NCBI GenBank assembly: GCA_934045905.1
Contig: OW203771.1
Coordinates: forward strand, 23,940,069-24,004,068
From: Leuctra nigra
Taxonomy: Eukaryota; Arthropoda; Insecta; Plecoptera; Leuctridae
Direction of reading: 5' to 3'
Length of the DNA: 64,000 bases
The notes beneath the pieces were generated by a model, which was not told the DNA's origin, ran no database searches, and was given only the letters and a program-made list of their open reading frames with translations. This document shows, in pieces, positions 34,830-46,778 of this stretch. Numbering within the stretch: the first letter of the stretch is position 1; every line of letters begins with the position of its first letter. A program made the translations under genes and the position numbers.

Positions 34830-36442
34830 AATAATTGAATGCTGGGCCGGAATAACCATGAAACCAACAATTTCATTATTCTGAGTAAAAAGCAAAAAAC
34901 TATTTCAAGGCCATATTATCCCAATTACGTAGTTTGGAAGATATATTGATGTTATTATATAGGTTTCATTCAATAAATGGGTACTTAAACACAACATTTA
35001 TTACAAAAATTTATTTATTTTAAAAGGGTAATATTTCAGTACCCTTTCGATTTGTAATTTTTCCTCCGAGTTCCTCAAATACTTTCGTTGATTATCCATC
35101 CATCAGTTTTGTTTTATTCCTTTTATTTAAATGAGTTAAAGGAGAACGGAACTTTAGATTCGGAGCGTCTAGTATTTTTTTTAATTTTCTTCAGATCAAT
35201 TTGATTAAGTTTATATTATACATTTTTTTCGTAAGTGTTATACTTTTCGAGATACAGGCACTTTTAGGAAAGCAGTATGACGTCACTTGGCCAGACCCTC
35301 CCTGGCCAAGCAGTCAGCAGGCTGGCAGGTGCGCTCGGCTGTTGCGGCATTAATACTTCGATGATGCAATGTATAGCTTCGTTTGTTAATTACAAATAAT
35401 ATAAATGAATTTGATATGAAGAAGGACGAAATTATTCTGGTTTCATAATGCAACCCTTCAATCAATAACAGTGTAATACTAGGTAGTATATAGTGTAAAA
35501 TCATATGGGGGAAAAATCCGTGAAATGAATTGCTAGTCATTTAATTTTTACATTAAGATGCAATTTCAGCACAACATTGTCAGTGTGAACACAACGCAAA
35601 TGATAATACATTGTGAAATCACGATGAAGACAAAATATGAACTTACCGATTACCGATCGCAATTATTTTGGCAATTTTGCAGCACCTGTTCAAAGAATCC
35701 TACAAAATCCTACAGAATCCTACACATTGTCTAGAAGCTTCAGGATAATGTTCCATAATTTTATTACAACACAGATAGTGAACAACACAATGTTCAGTGA
35801 ATCAACAGCAAAATAATAGTATTAAATAGTATTAAAATAGTAGTATAGTTTTAAATGACGGACTTAAAGTTAGGTAAATTATGAACGCGCATACGCCTTC
35901 ATAATTTTTACGTACCTACTTTGGACATTGTTTCACTTTCACGACAACAAAAACTCTCGCAATCGGTTGTCATTGGCTACACTTTGATCACACGCACCAA
36001 AACACATAATCTGCACTGCCCTCATATCTGGTACTATCACAATCATCCCCAAAGATCATCCCCAATCGTATTGTCTTCACGGTCAATTTCACTGTCTGAA
36101 AACTCGGATTCGTATTGATCATGCATTAGGTCTTGACTTTCCATTACACTCACGTTTAGAATGTGTCGATGTGTTTTGAGACGTCAAGAACTGACCTACA
36201 ACAAGATCGTTTCTCACAGAATCATCAAATTTTAATTTTAGATGTCGAGGTCAAACATTGTGCAATGAACGTGTCTAAAACACAAACTCTAGCTAGTCTG
36301 TAAAAGGGTTTTATTTCCATGACTAATCGTGAACTCTGCCGCTAATAAATATGCACTGTGTCCTGGGTTCGAGCCCAAGTTCGGGTCGGACGATATTTCT
36401 TGATATTTTTTTCCATTTATTGATGAAACCGGGAGAATCGTT

Positions 36443-36526
36443 TCATTTTGAGTTCAATTGATAGCTAGTGCTCTCTTGTTCTGACGCGGCGTTACTGTCA
36501 TCAGCGTCAACGCCGTCGTCAACGTC

Positions 36527-36557
<31 letters not shown>

Positions 36558-36658
36558 CTCTCCTCAAAGTCAGACGAAATGTGAAACGATGCGTCCATGA
36601 CGTTAGCATTTTTATTACAATCATTACTGTCAGAATCAGAATTGTCAGACGTTGCCAT
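36443..36658 (-). pseudogene. acidic Asp/Ser-rich frame, possible transposase linker
   Basis: The frame runs for 71 codons: MATSDNSDSDSNDCNKN, SSDFEESDDDDDDDDD, ADVDDGVDADD and a short tail. It lies downstream of the THAP relic on the same strand inside the TTAA element, so it may be a linker of the old transposase. A GTC trinucleotide run (about 36528-36558) explains the aspartate run. It could also be a chance frame. Confidence 0.3.
36528..36558 (+). repeat. (CGT)n trinucleotide repeat
   Basis: About ten CGT units encode the aspartate run on the minus strand. Confidence 0.85.
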
Positions 36659-36986
36659 CTTATTGATAAAGGAATAATATTTTTTGAAAACTTCTGTGTC
36701 ACTTCAATGTCGGCGTCATGCACTTCGTCGTGTACCTCGGTGTGCATCTCGTCGAACTCCGCTGTTTCTGGCATTGCTGATGTTGATGAAACTGCAACAT
36801 CTTCGTCATGCTAAGTAATTACCTCGGCAATCGCTTTATTCGGAAGATATTTAGATATTCTAGGAACTTGAGGCGGTTGAATTGAAGTAGTTGTAGTAGT
36901 CAGATCACTTGTGAAAGTTCCCGGCAAATTTAATTTTGGAACGGCACTCCTTTTCAATCATATACGCAAATAAGTACATTCTGGCA

Positions 36987-37169
36987 TCATTCATCGAAAT
37001 CCTCGGCCTCAAAATGTTCTGAGCACATTCTGGAATTCGGCCCAGGCACAAAGTTTTTCCTGTGCACTTTATTGCACCAAACGGCAAACCGCTTGGGTGA
37101 TTTGTCACGATTGGGGAAGCTATTGTGCAGATATCTTACACCCAGTTTTCCTACTCTGAACCAGAAATA
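36987..37169 (-). pseudogene. THAP zinc-finger fragment
   Basis: The minus strand reads WFRVGKLGVRYLHNSFP, NRDKSPKRFAVWCNKVH, RKNFVPGPNSRMCSEHF, EAEDFDE and a stop. It keeps the THAP landmarks FP, the W after it, the P before the second cysteine, and CSEHF...DF, which is the C-x2-H half of the C2CH zinc site. The first Cys pair is missing upstream of a stop at 37170. Frames after the fragment are broken. It is the likely DNA-binding domain of the transposase that once moved the surrounding element. Confidence 0.75.
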
Positions 37170-37779
37170 TTAGAACACCCGAGTACAGAACAATTAACCG
37201 GCATTATGATAGATAGATAGGAACGAGACAGATCGCAAAGTTCTAACACGTCCGAATCACTGTGCAGTGGCCGCGCTACTGGCTTGGCCATATTACGTCA
37301 TCAGCTGACGGCGCGCGATACATATGACACTCTGTGAGCCATACAACTTAAAATGGGTGCGTTGGCATGGTTAGGTTTCATATTTTGATGAAGTAATGCA
37401 AATAATGTTAAAAATGCAATTCTAAAGTTCCGTTCTCCTTTAACAGTTTTGGTGACACAATTCAGTCCTCACCGTCGGCTATCTTAAATCACATTCATGG
37501 TTCTTCCATGGTAGCCAACATTCATGATCAATTTATATAATGCCAACATGTAAAAAATAACATTTTAAGGTGGCAGTGGATAGAACCATGATAGAACTAT
37601 CCATGCACATGCTCATTTCACAAAAAAACTATTTCGGAAAAAGTGTTGGTTTCATGGTTATTCCGGCCCAGCATTCAATTATTAAACAAATAATACAAAT
37701 AATACAATAACAAATAATATTAAAATATTTTTGTTGAGTAACATAGTTTCGTGTCAAATAAGTGTGCCCAATAACCCTA

Positions 37780-38258
37780 AAGCTGCGTTCCCATACTTCG
37801 CTTTCGCTTCGCATTCGGTTCGCTTTCGCAAAATGGCTACCTTTTAACACAGAAAATCGTCCATGTTTTATTTCGTCTCCGAAATGCAAAAATGTTGGAC
37901 CAACTTCAAATTCGACGAAACCGAAACGCGCGAAATCCGGAAGTGATGCGAGATATCGAATCTCCATTTCCGGTCGACCTCGAGCTTATATTCGATACTC
38001 GATTAATGAACATATGTTTTGACGTTTTGACGTTTCAACTTTCAAGTTTCACTATTTCCGCATTTTCTCGCCTTTCTTGCTTATTATCTGATTATTATCC
38101 GTCATTTTAATTTTAACTATTGACAGAATACTATTTATGTTTCGCGTATCCATGGATACGCGAAACGCGCGAAACAGAAATTATGGAAACGACTACAAAC
38201 TTTGCGACGCGAAAGCGAACCGAATGCGAAACGAAAGCGAAGTATGGGAACCCAGCTT
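37780..38258. mobile_element. MITE with ~50-bp inverted ends and TA flanks
   Basis: The left end AAGCTGCGTTCCCATACTTC continues with GCTTTCGCTTCGCATTCGGT, and the right end is its near-exact complement. TA occurs at 37778-37779 and 38259-38260, compatible with a TA target duplication. Frames across it (37629-38428) are by-products. Confidence 0.8.
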
Positions 38259-38260
38259 TA

Positions 38261-39007
38261 CTGACACATCCACTTCAAACATTGGATGTGACATTGGATT
38301 TTAGAACCCATCTCTGTAATGTTATTTTACGCGCATACACATCGCGCATGTGTGACCTTGAACAATTTAACATTAGAATCCACGCATCCAATTCGATCGA
38401 ATGTGTCGTGTTATGCCACGTTGCTTAAACATAGCACATTGTTTGACATTACACGTCAAATACCTATGTCAAATTGAGTAGGTTAGCTCCGCTTAGTAAC
38501 CATACGCCTTCGTGAGACACAACATTTAAGCTTGCGTTTTTATTTTTGCATTGATCTGCCATAACCAATAATAATCAACCCTTTTCATCCTCGCTTCTCG
38601 TATTTTGTCATATTCAATGACAGCAATGACAAAGGCATGTCATTATTTTTTTATTCCTCGAAAGGTTTCGATCTTTTATAACCAATAATTGGCCTGTTAT
38701 AAAATCCTTCCCAACCACCCCCCTCTAAATCATGTCACGCTCAGATATAAAAGATGCGATCCAATGGGGCCAATTTATTTCGTACAGCTACCAAAATGAA
38801 TTTCAAATTGGGCTCCAATTACTGGTTGAGTTCGAATGAATTTACCTCAATTTTATTAAAATCACTAAATTTGTTCATCTGTTCTTTACTGCACAATCAC
38901 TCTCGTGTTATGAGAAGTATCGTTTTCTGAAGTATCGTCACATCTGAAACTATGTCTTATCAAACGTTGACAGAAATCCTTCAGCATTTAGGTTTTTAAA
39001 ATATCAA
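38261..39007. other. unassigned DNA
   Basis: No repeat or gene was recognised. A short C-rich run occurs at about 38716. Confidence 0.35.
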
Positions 39008-39562
39008 TCACCACTGCCCATGCCACGTCACCACTGCCATGCCACTGCCCATGCCACGTCACCACTGCCATGCCACTGCCCATGCCACGTCACCACTGCC
39101 ATGCCACTGCCCATGCCACGTCACCACTGCCATGACACTGCCCATGCCACGTCACGACTGCCATGCCACTGCCCATGCCACGTCACGACTGCCATGCCAC
39201 TGCCCATGCCACTGCCCATGCCACGTCACCACTGCCATGCCACTGCCCATGCCACGTCACCACTGCCATACCACTGCCCATGTCACGTCACCACTGCCAT
39301 GCCACTGCCCATGCCACGTCACCACTGCCATGCCACTGCCCATGCCACGTCACCCCTGCCATGCCACTGCCCATGCCACGTCACCACTGCCATGCCACTG
39401 CCCATGCCACGTCACCACTGCCATGCCACTGCCCATGCCACGTCACGACTGCCATGCCACTGCCCATGCCACTGCCCATGCCACGTCACCCCTGCCATGC
39501 CACTGCCCATGCCACGTCACCACTGCCATGCCACTGCCCATGCCACGTCACCACTGCCATGC
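39008..39562 (+). repeat. 31-bp minisatellite, about 18 units
   Basis: The unit is CCACTGCCCATGCCACGTCA followed by CCACTGCCATG, with a few 12-base shortened units (near 39200 and 39465) and point variants. The period, 31, is 1 modulo 3 and the unit has no stop in any forward frame, so three long frames (39020-39688, 39039-39605, 39163-39657) encode the same 31-residue His/Pro/Ala/Met-rich repeat in different phases. There is no signal peptide, no domain and no flanking gene, so this is treated as non-coding. Confidence 0.95.
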
Positions 39563-39736
39563 AATCACCCGATGGTTCCGAAAACGTCCACGACATTATC
39601 AATAGATTATTTAATTTTTGTTTCAGGATTGTGTTCTTGTACGTTGATTTATTGTAGTATGAACAGTAGATTTTATTTGATAGTTTAAGTTATTTATAAT
39701 TGACTACTAATATTATTCCTACATATTTATTTTTAA

Positions 39737-40522
39737 TTGAGCGAGCGAAGCAGCGACTCCTTTTCACTCTTTTGACACGGACCTCTTTTTTTTTTTTTTT
39801 TTTTGTTGCTACCTGGAGCAATGGAAGTCGCACAGTTTCACCGATCAATCTGAAATTTTGCACACATGTAGAGACAACCTTTTCTGTTTGCTGACCCTAT
39901 TGGTTTTTGAAATCCATCGATTGGTTAAAGTTTAAATAAACATCTCCTGATAGGCTGAAAAATGAATATGGTCTTCGACAAATGTGATCAACCTTATATT
40001 TTGCATGGTCATTAATACCAACATTGTCTCTTAGTTTACAAATTTCAGCCAAATCCTCCCATTTGTTAAAATTTAAAAAATATTTCATGTGCTTTTTGAA
40101 ATTTAAACCAGAACCGTTTGACCGATCAACTTTAAAATTTGCATGGTTATCGGGTCCAACATTATCTGTATTTTTGAAAATTTTCAGACTAAACTGTGAT
40201 TAAATTCAAAATTTATTGACAGTTTACGGATATCTTGCGTGTTGGCTGTTATATTTCTCGAATTTTACATTTCACGGCATCTTCGAACCTTCACTTCAAG
40301 GTTGTTTGAGCAGAAACTTTCAAATGCATAACTATGAAACTGATATCGTTTAAATATTTTTTGAACGAGATCCTGTGATTTTTGTAAATTAACAAGGAAT
40401 CGTTCAATCATAAAGTTTCAATCGATCAACTTAAAACTTTGCGTGGTTATTGGGACCAATATTCGAGGTGTTGCGCGTATCCGTGCTCGCTCATCAACGC
40501 GTTACTCAGAGCGTTTTCCTAG
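39737..40522 (+). mobile_element. Helitron-like element, copy E
   Basis: The 5' end is TTGAGCGAGCGAAGCAGCG preceded by A, and the 3' end is hairpin plus TTTTCCTAG followed by T. An 18-base T tract lies near 39788. Interior blocks (CTCCTGATAGGCTGAAAAAT, TTTTGCATGGTCATTAATAC) are those found in the extra tail of copies B and C. Confidence 0.75.
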
Positions 40523-41561
40523 TACAATATATAGCTATGTTTTGTCAAGATTATATGGATGAGTTTATAATATTTCTACTCCATATAACATTAATTATTT
40601 GCAAAGAGAGAAAACTTTATTGGAAAACACTGCCATTCAACAATGGTTGCCACGAGGACACAGTATAACATAAAATAGAAATTATGCATTTTAAATAAGT
40701 AAGAAACTAAACATAACATTTTCATAATAATTACATTGAAAATGACATCTCTATCTAACAAGTGAAAAATTATAAAACTGTATGTTTTATATAAAATATA
40801 AATATAAAGTAATATAAAATAAACATGAAATATTTAAATATATAGATGCATCTTAAATTACTTCAAACATAGAACTATTGCAAATGCAATACAACAATAT
40901 ATTCTATAATATTTTCAAATATACAATTCCACATATAAATACGTTTCAGTCAAAAAGGAAAATATATGTCTTAATTAAAAGTAAACATACACATTTTTGA
41001 AATACAAATATTTATATTTCCCAAGATTGATAAAGTAAATGAAACTCACTTCTTGTCTGGCGTAGCTTAACACCGGGTTTTACTTTCCTCCTTCCTTATT
41101 GAGGATAAATATCATTCTTTCTTCATTCCGTGATGTCCTTCTTTGCAAACGTAACGTTTTTCACTTCAATTCAAGTTGCGACAAGAGTCTGTCAAGCAAA
41201 TATCTATACTTTAACTGGAAGCAATTTCGCCCCTAGCAAACACTGCTACTGCACAACACACAATTAGTTTGAACAAGGACGTACAAGAAATACGGTGACT
41301 TCAACATGATTCTTATGCATTATTTAAAACACAAACACAATGCAACATTTCACTTTATTTGACTATGTGACTTACATGCAAATATACAAGGAAACATTAT
41401 GGACAGTGTATTATATCAGTCAGATAACTATCATTTAAAGATTGAAATAAAGATATTTGCTTAAAATGCATTTGAAACTAGTAAACAAGACGTATGTTCT
41501 GTAATGAAGTGAATCATGATATTAAATAAATATATTTATATTCAAGTAATGCATATGATAT
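40523..41561. other. unassigned AT-rich DNA
   Basis: Nothing recognisable was seen. Confidence 0.4.
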
Positions 41562-42683
41562 CCCAGAAAAAACACTCCGTGTAAAAATACCAGCCAAGTC
41601 TCTTTAACTATAAAAAAAATAGAAGAAATCTAAAAATTCAGCACTGAAAAGGAGTGATATCAAAAAAGGAGCCAAGTCAACGAATTTTCCAAATTTTAAT
41701 CGTACCATTGAAATAAAAATATCAACGCCCGAGAAATACTTAAAAAAAGGACTTGGCGCATTGTTTTTTTAAAGACTCTTTTCTATCCTAAAAGTATAGG
41801 AAGAACTCTACAAGTATATTTTCCTGAGTATATCACATTCATTATCGACGAATCATACTACGTTTTAATATAACTAGTACTCTTACCTACTGGCAGTTTT
41901 GGTATTTTGTCAATATTCAGAGGAAATAAACGGATAAACGAATAACGAATAAACGGAAGCGGCCTAGTCTATTCGTTATTGCCACTATTTCTAGGGTCAT
42001 ATTAATCAATCATACTTCTCAATATCGTGACTGAGGGAAATAGCGAAAGCGCTCATTACAAGAAGGCCGTCAATGAGATTTGTATAAGTGACTAGTGCAC
42101 TGAGCCATGCTGCTCAAATAATTACTGACTAGATTTTTATCTAAAGTAATACGTTATGTAATTTATGAATTTTTTGGTATAAAATGTTAATTAATAGCAA
42201 TTAATTACACGGCGAGAAGGTTCAAAGTATAATGCTGTAGTAGGTATGTTGATGTACCCACAAAACTATAGGTACCTACCAATCACAAACACAACTGTTC
42301 TGTATTTATTGCTTGTAAGACAATGCTATGTTTCTTTGCGTACTTATATTTAAATTTAAAATATTTTACAGAATGTTCAATATTTAATTTGAAAGTTTTG
42401 TCCCAATTTTTCTAGGCATTTCTGAACTACGTAGTATGTGAGTGGCATAAGCTTAAGAATAGAAAAATGTCTTTAAAAAAACGATGCGCCAAGTCCTTTT
42501 TTTAAGTATTTCTCGGGGGTTGATATTTTTATTTCAATGGTACGATTAAAATTTGGAAAATTCGTTGACTTGGCTCCTTTTTTGATATCACTCCTTTTCA
42601 GTGCTGAATTTTTAGATTTCTTCTATTTTTTTTATAGTTAAAGAGACTTGGCTGGTATTTTTACACGGAGTGTTTTTTCTGGG
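41562..42683. mobile_element. CCCAGAA...CTGGG TIR element (copy 3)
   Basis: The terminal inverted repeats are about 220 bases (CACTCCGTGTAAAAATACCA, GGAGCCAAGTCAACGA, GGACTTGGCGCA). ATAT flanks both ends. The interior of ~690 bases is non-coding. Confidence 0.85.
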
Positions 42684-43918
42684 ATATCACTTCTTTTGTT
42701 AGTTTATTCATACAGCTTGTAGCACATGTCCGAGCAGGGACTAATTTCTTTAAAAAAATACGCCTCAACCGATTTGGTTACTATGAAAAGTTGCGTTTGG
42801 TATAAGATGAAAATGATTATCCAAGAAGAATAGCTTAAGTTTCGTTATAATCGATCCAGCCGTTTTCGATACATGACGTCACTTCCGGTTTTGAAATAGA
42901 GGCCGAATTCCGGTATAGGTAATAAGAAAACAATCTAGTTTTATCTAGTTGATACCTTCATGAACGACCATCTGAATTCCTAATCCCTATATTTCCGTAA
43001 AATCGGTCATGCCGTTTGTAATATATGACGTCACTTCCGGTTTCATTTAGTGGTTCCTGCCGCCATTTCCGGTACCATTAATTTATTTATTCATTTTTCA
43101 CAATTGATTTTTCAAATAAATAGCAGAATGAATACGCAGGAGCTAGTTCAGTTGCAATCGGTACAGGCGTTTTAGATATATGACGTCACTTCCGGTTTCA
43201 GGAATGGCGGCCGAGAACACTGCTACCTTGAATATATAAATTGTATTGTCTATGTTACAATGTAAGTTAATTATGTACGTATTTTAAGTATAATTTGTTG
43301 AAATAAGTTAAATATTGCGTATTTATGACGTCACTTCCGGTTTAGAAAATAAGAAAATAATATTTTTTTTATTGATACTTCATATAGATGACCATCTAAA
43401 TCGAATGGCGCTAATTTCGTTCTAATCGGTCCAGACGTTTTTGAGTTATGACGTCACTTCCGGTTTCAAAATGGCGGCTTCCGGTTGGTTTTATAAAAAG
43501 GCACCTCAGACGCCAAAAGTGCACATGTGGTAAAAATTTCAGGTCGATCGGTTCAGCCGTTTAGGCTGTGGCGGTGATAGCGATGTTTCGTGATATCATC
43601 AGAATCATCATCATCTTCAGAATCAGAAAGTGGTGTAATTTCACTGTTTTCTCGGTCCTCTAGCGCGCAAATGGCATAACCTATTGTTCCCAAATTTGGT
43701 ATATGTAGTGGGGTGGGCCATAGCTCGAAATTAAGATATTTCGCAACAATGTGAGATTTACCAATTTTGAGATCCAGTAGGCCGAAAATGCCATGTTGTT
43801 GCTTACAGTAAAAGTGTTTGGTCTGCTCCTCAGTTTATTAGGCATTTACGGTATGTTGAGTGACTGTGAGTGTATAGTACGACTTGGCTGGGTGGAGCGA
43901 CCGCTCCACTAGATAAAC
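41562..43918 (-). mobile_element. inverted second copy of the composite element
   Basis: In reverse complement it has the same order as 29284-32241: hairpin GTGGAGCGACCGCTCCAC (43892-43909) next to CTAGATAA, the conserved block with TTTGGTATATG and GGGCCATAGCTCGAAATTA, CRE/ETS motif repeats (about 43450, 43328, 43180, 43030, 42887), the linker, then the TIR element. The motif spacing here is irregular, so no regular 118-bp array has formed. Confidence 0.7.
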
Positions 43919-43998
43919 TCCTTATTTTATACAATGTATTATATTAAGTTATTGTTTTCACTTTGACATCCCGTTACTATGCTAATTAATTTGTTAAA

Positions 43999-44613
43999 CT
44001 AGGAAAACGCTCTTTGTAACGCGTTGATGAGCGAGCCTTCGTACTGCATGCGATTTGATATGCGTTTGCAAGTTTCTGCTCTACAATCTACATTCCTTGG
44101 AGCGGAAGCATCAAGATAGCCGTGAAATTCTATGAAATTATTGCTTAAAATGACAACAACTTTAGAAGATAACGATTAGTCAACAAATTCTGTCTAGAAG
44201 ACAGATTAGTCTGCAAATTGGCAAAAATACCAAATATATTGGTCCCAATTAGGCAATTACCATGCATGGACAAACGGTTCTAGATTAAATTTCAAAATTC
44301 ACATGAAAGATGGTTAACATTTTTATCCAATGGGAGGATTTTGCTGAGACTTTGTAAGATTGGGGACTATGAAGTTTCAAACTTTCAAAATTTCAAACTT
44401 ATCGGACCAACCAATCGAAAGATAATTGTTATTAAATTTGAACCAATCAGCTGAATTTAAAAACAATTCGGGTCTGCACCGCCCAGAAATGATCCGTACA
44501 TGTGTACAAAATTTCAGCTCGATCGAAGAACAACTGTAACCTGTATATACCCTCAGTAACAGAAAAAAAACAGAGGTCCGTGCCAAAAGAGCCAAAAGGA
44601 GTCGCTCGCTCAA
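43999..44613 (-). mobile_element. Helitron-like element, copy F
   Basis: The minus strand begins TTGAGCGAGCGACTCC preceded by A, and ends hairpin (CGCTC...GAGCG) plus TTTTCCTAG followed by T. It is the shortest complete copy. Frames at 44377-44650 lie within it and are not genes. Confidence 0.75.
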
Positions 44614-45383
44614 TAATGACATAATACGAGCAATGTATGAAATCTTCCAACCTTCCGTTCCGAACTCACTTCCACCTGAACGGAAACATCGAAGCTCAAT
44701 GGTAATTTAGCACATTGCAAATGTCCATGTGAATTGGATGGGAAGTTTGGACGATTGATAGGTCATAGCAATTGTCAGAGAAATGAGATTAGCTATACTC
44801 GATTATCAAAAGCATCATTCTCACTCTAATCTCTAGAATATCTTCTCGACAATGTTGTGATATTCAGATCAATTGATCGCATTATTACTCAATCATACTC
44901 AATAACCATTCGCCGACACAATTACAACACCTATTATTACGCTGCATTCGAGCCGTGATTCATGTATTGAAGCACCCGTAGCTCGAATTCTCAATCCAAG
45001 CTTCCATCCCCCCTCCCACCGGCCCATGGGGGTTGATATTTAAAGTACCCCTCGGCCGGTTCATAAACTAAACATCAGTTGTTAGTCTGCGGTCGACGCT
45101 ATCCGCCCCCCGCCCCTCCCTCACCCTCCTTCCTGCACGGGGGAGGCACGTTTCATGATACTGGAATCTGGCTGGAAATGTTGAATTTAGTACTACATAT
45201 AATTGGGCGAGGTTTCAATTCTACTCTTTTGGTGTTATATTTAGTATTTTCATGATTCTGTTGGGAAATGACCATTTGTTAGATAATTATTTGTATGAAG
45301 TAGAGACGTTATAATTAGTTAAAATTTGCATTTTTGATGTACCACTAGAAAAGGTTTATTTTAACTACAGTAGGTACCAACAA
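44614..45383. other. unassigned DNA with GC-rich stretch at 44995-45150
   Basis: The GC-rich part has C-tracts, TATTTAAAG at about 45037 and an arthropod-like initiator ATCAGTT at about 45074. Their spacing (about 40) is longer than usual, so promoter status is doubtful. Confidence 0.25.
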
Positions 45384-45650
45384 CTAGTAAAACGCTTTGT
45401 GTAACGCGTTGATAAGCGAGCTACGTATTCAAATTCGTATTCATGTGAAAGCTACTTTTCCAAGTTGCGTCAAAAAATCAATCATATTTTTTTTTCTTTC
45501 AAATAGATTCGAAAAATATTTCAACACAAGCATCAAATGTCCGTAATTAATGTTAATAAGTTTTCATAACAAAAACCCCTAAATTATTAGTCCCAATGAC
45601 CATGCAAAATTTGAAGTTTATCGGTCAAATGGTTTCAGATCTTAAGAGAC
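45384..45650 (-). mobile_element. Helitron-like 3' portion (copy G) with compensatory stem change
   Basis: The complement of its 3' end is CGCTT...AAGCG then TTTTACTAGT. The usual stem CGCTC/GAGCG is changed on both sides, so pairing is kept. The interior includes GACCATGCAAAATTTGAAGT. The 5' half is missing. Confidence 0.6.
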
Positions 45651-46636
45651 AGCTAAGTTTCCTTGAAACTCCGCTATAAATTTAGAACGCAAGCTTTTTA
45701 AACACGTTGCGCCGCTTTTTCAACTGCGTCACATTTTCATCTCCCAATTAAATTTCCAGCATGATGAATAAATATTTGACATTAATTGTTTCAAATTCAT
45801 ATTTATAATCTCTCGAAAAGTCGACATTGTCATATGTCCCAACAGAGACGCCATATCTCATTTTGATGGTCGTCTTTGCTTAAGATTCCAGAATATTTTA
45901 AACTCTTTCTCCATGGTATTTCTGTAAATCTCTTGATATTATCTCTTCTTTAGATGCGTCGGCTCACCTCTGTTCTGCCCCTCAAGTGTTTGACTTTCTG
46001 CGAGGCGATTCAGTTTTACCGCTCAACTTTGGCGATAAAATATTATTGTCGACGACGTTTTGGCCGGGTGAAGGGGTTGTTTCTGTCATATAGTCCCCGG
46101 CACTTCTGACCGAGTCAGATACAGTGTTACACTCGTCAACAGTTGCAATCATTTCATGTGCAATAACATGGGAGGTAGGAAATTGTTATCATTTGTTTCA
46201 ATTATTAATATTTGTGTCGGTGTGTCACATATATGAGGAATATGCCAAGAGTATCGATAGAAGCACTTAAATAAAAATTATAAACGATACATATAACAGA
46301 CAACTACAACCAAAGAAACATAACATTTATAAGAAAGTGCGTTTGAAGTCAAAAATATTGTATTTATTTATGATAGTACCTACATTTCCTTTGGTAAGGT
46401 AAGGAACTTTATACATTTTTTACGGTGTTTCAATCGTCAAATATCTGTCCATACCTTTGGTCATTATCTTACCTATGTTTTCCTTTAAAGATATTTGTGA
46501 AAAGGACTGTTGTCGTTATTATTCAATTAGTGCAGATGGATTTGAGAGATAATTCTAATTTTTCTCTTTTTTATTGCAGTGGTAAATTTAGTCACAATTT
46601 AATTTAATGTAAAATTTAGTGTTCTAAATTTATGTC
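45651..46636. other. unassigned DNA
   Basis: A GC-richer segment lies at about 45955-46080; no gene or repeat was identified. Confidence 0.35.
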
Positions 46637-46778
46637 CCAGGGGCTGGATTCACGAAAGGTATTATCTGCTAATACGTATTATCTTTTGATTTAATACCAA
46701 AAACACCATATTAAATTAATGATAATACCAAAGATAGTACGTATTAGGAGATAATACTTTTTGTGAATCTGGCCCCAG
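46637..46778. repeat. 142-bp MITE
   Basis: CCAGGGGCTGGATTCACGAA and the following TATTATCTGCTAATAC are inverted at the right end. A fragment of the left end recurs at 52623-52660. Confidence 0.8.

Larger units (their letters stand above)
35140..37439 (-). mobile_element. TTAA-flanked Kolobok-like DNA transposon, degraded
   Basis: A perfect 19-bp terminal repeat AGGAGAACGGAACTTTAGA is bordered by TTAA on both sides (35136-35139 and 37440-37443). Subterminal parts are also inverted (ATGACGTCACTTGGCCAG near 35276 and its relative near 37280). The interior carries a THAP zinc-finger relic on the minus strand. TTAA duplication plus THAP suggests Kolobok, whereas piggyBac lacks THAP and P elements duplicate 8 bases. 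No DDE domain was recognised. Confidence 0.7.
34830..37683. mobile_element. element with perfect 40-bp terminal inverted repeats, split by a TTAA element
   Basis: A 40-bp sequence containing GAATGCTGGGCCGGAATAAC at 34830-34869 is exactly repeated in inverse at 37644-37683. AAACA flanks both ends (34825-34829 and 37684-37688), a possible 5-bp target duplication. If the inner element (35140-37439) is removed, about 550 bases of non-coding MITE remain. Confidence 0.7.

Noticed and set aside
36905..37108. 67-codon minus frame as a gene
   Set aside because: It is the wrong frame over the THAP relic; the THAP reading is in another frame.
39020..39688. 222-codon frame and two overlapping frames in the minisatellite
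   Set aside because: All three forward frames are open with the same repeat because of the 31-bp period; there is no domain, signal peptide or gene context.
45037..45080. TATA plus initiator promoter
   Set aside because: The spacing of about 40 bases is longer than typical, and no downstream coding region is visible.
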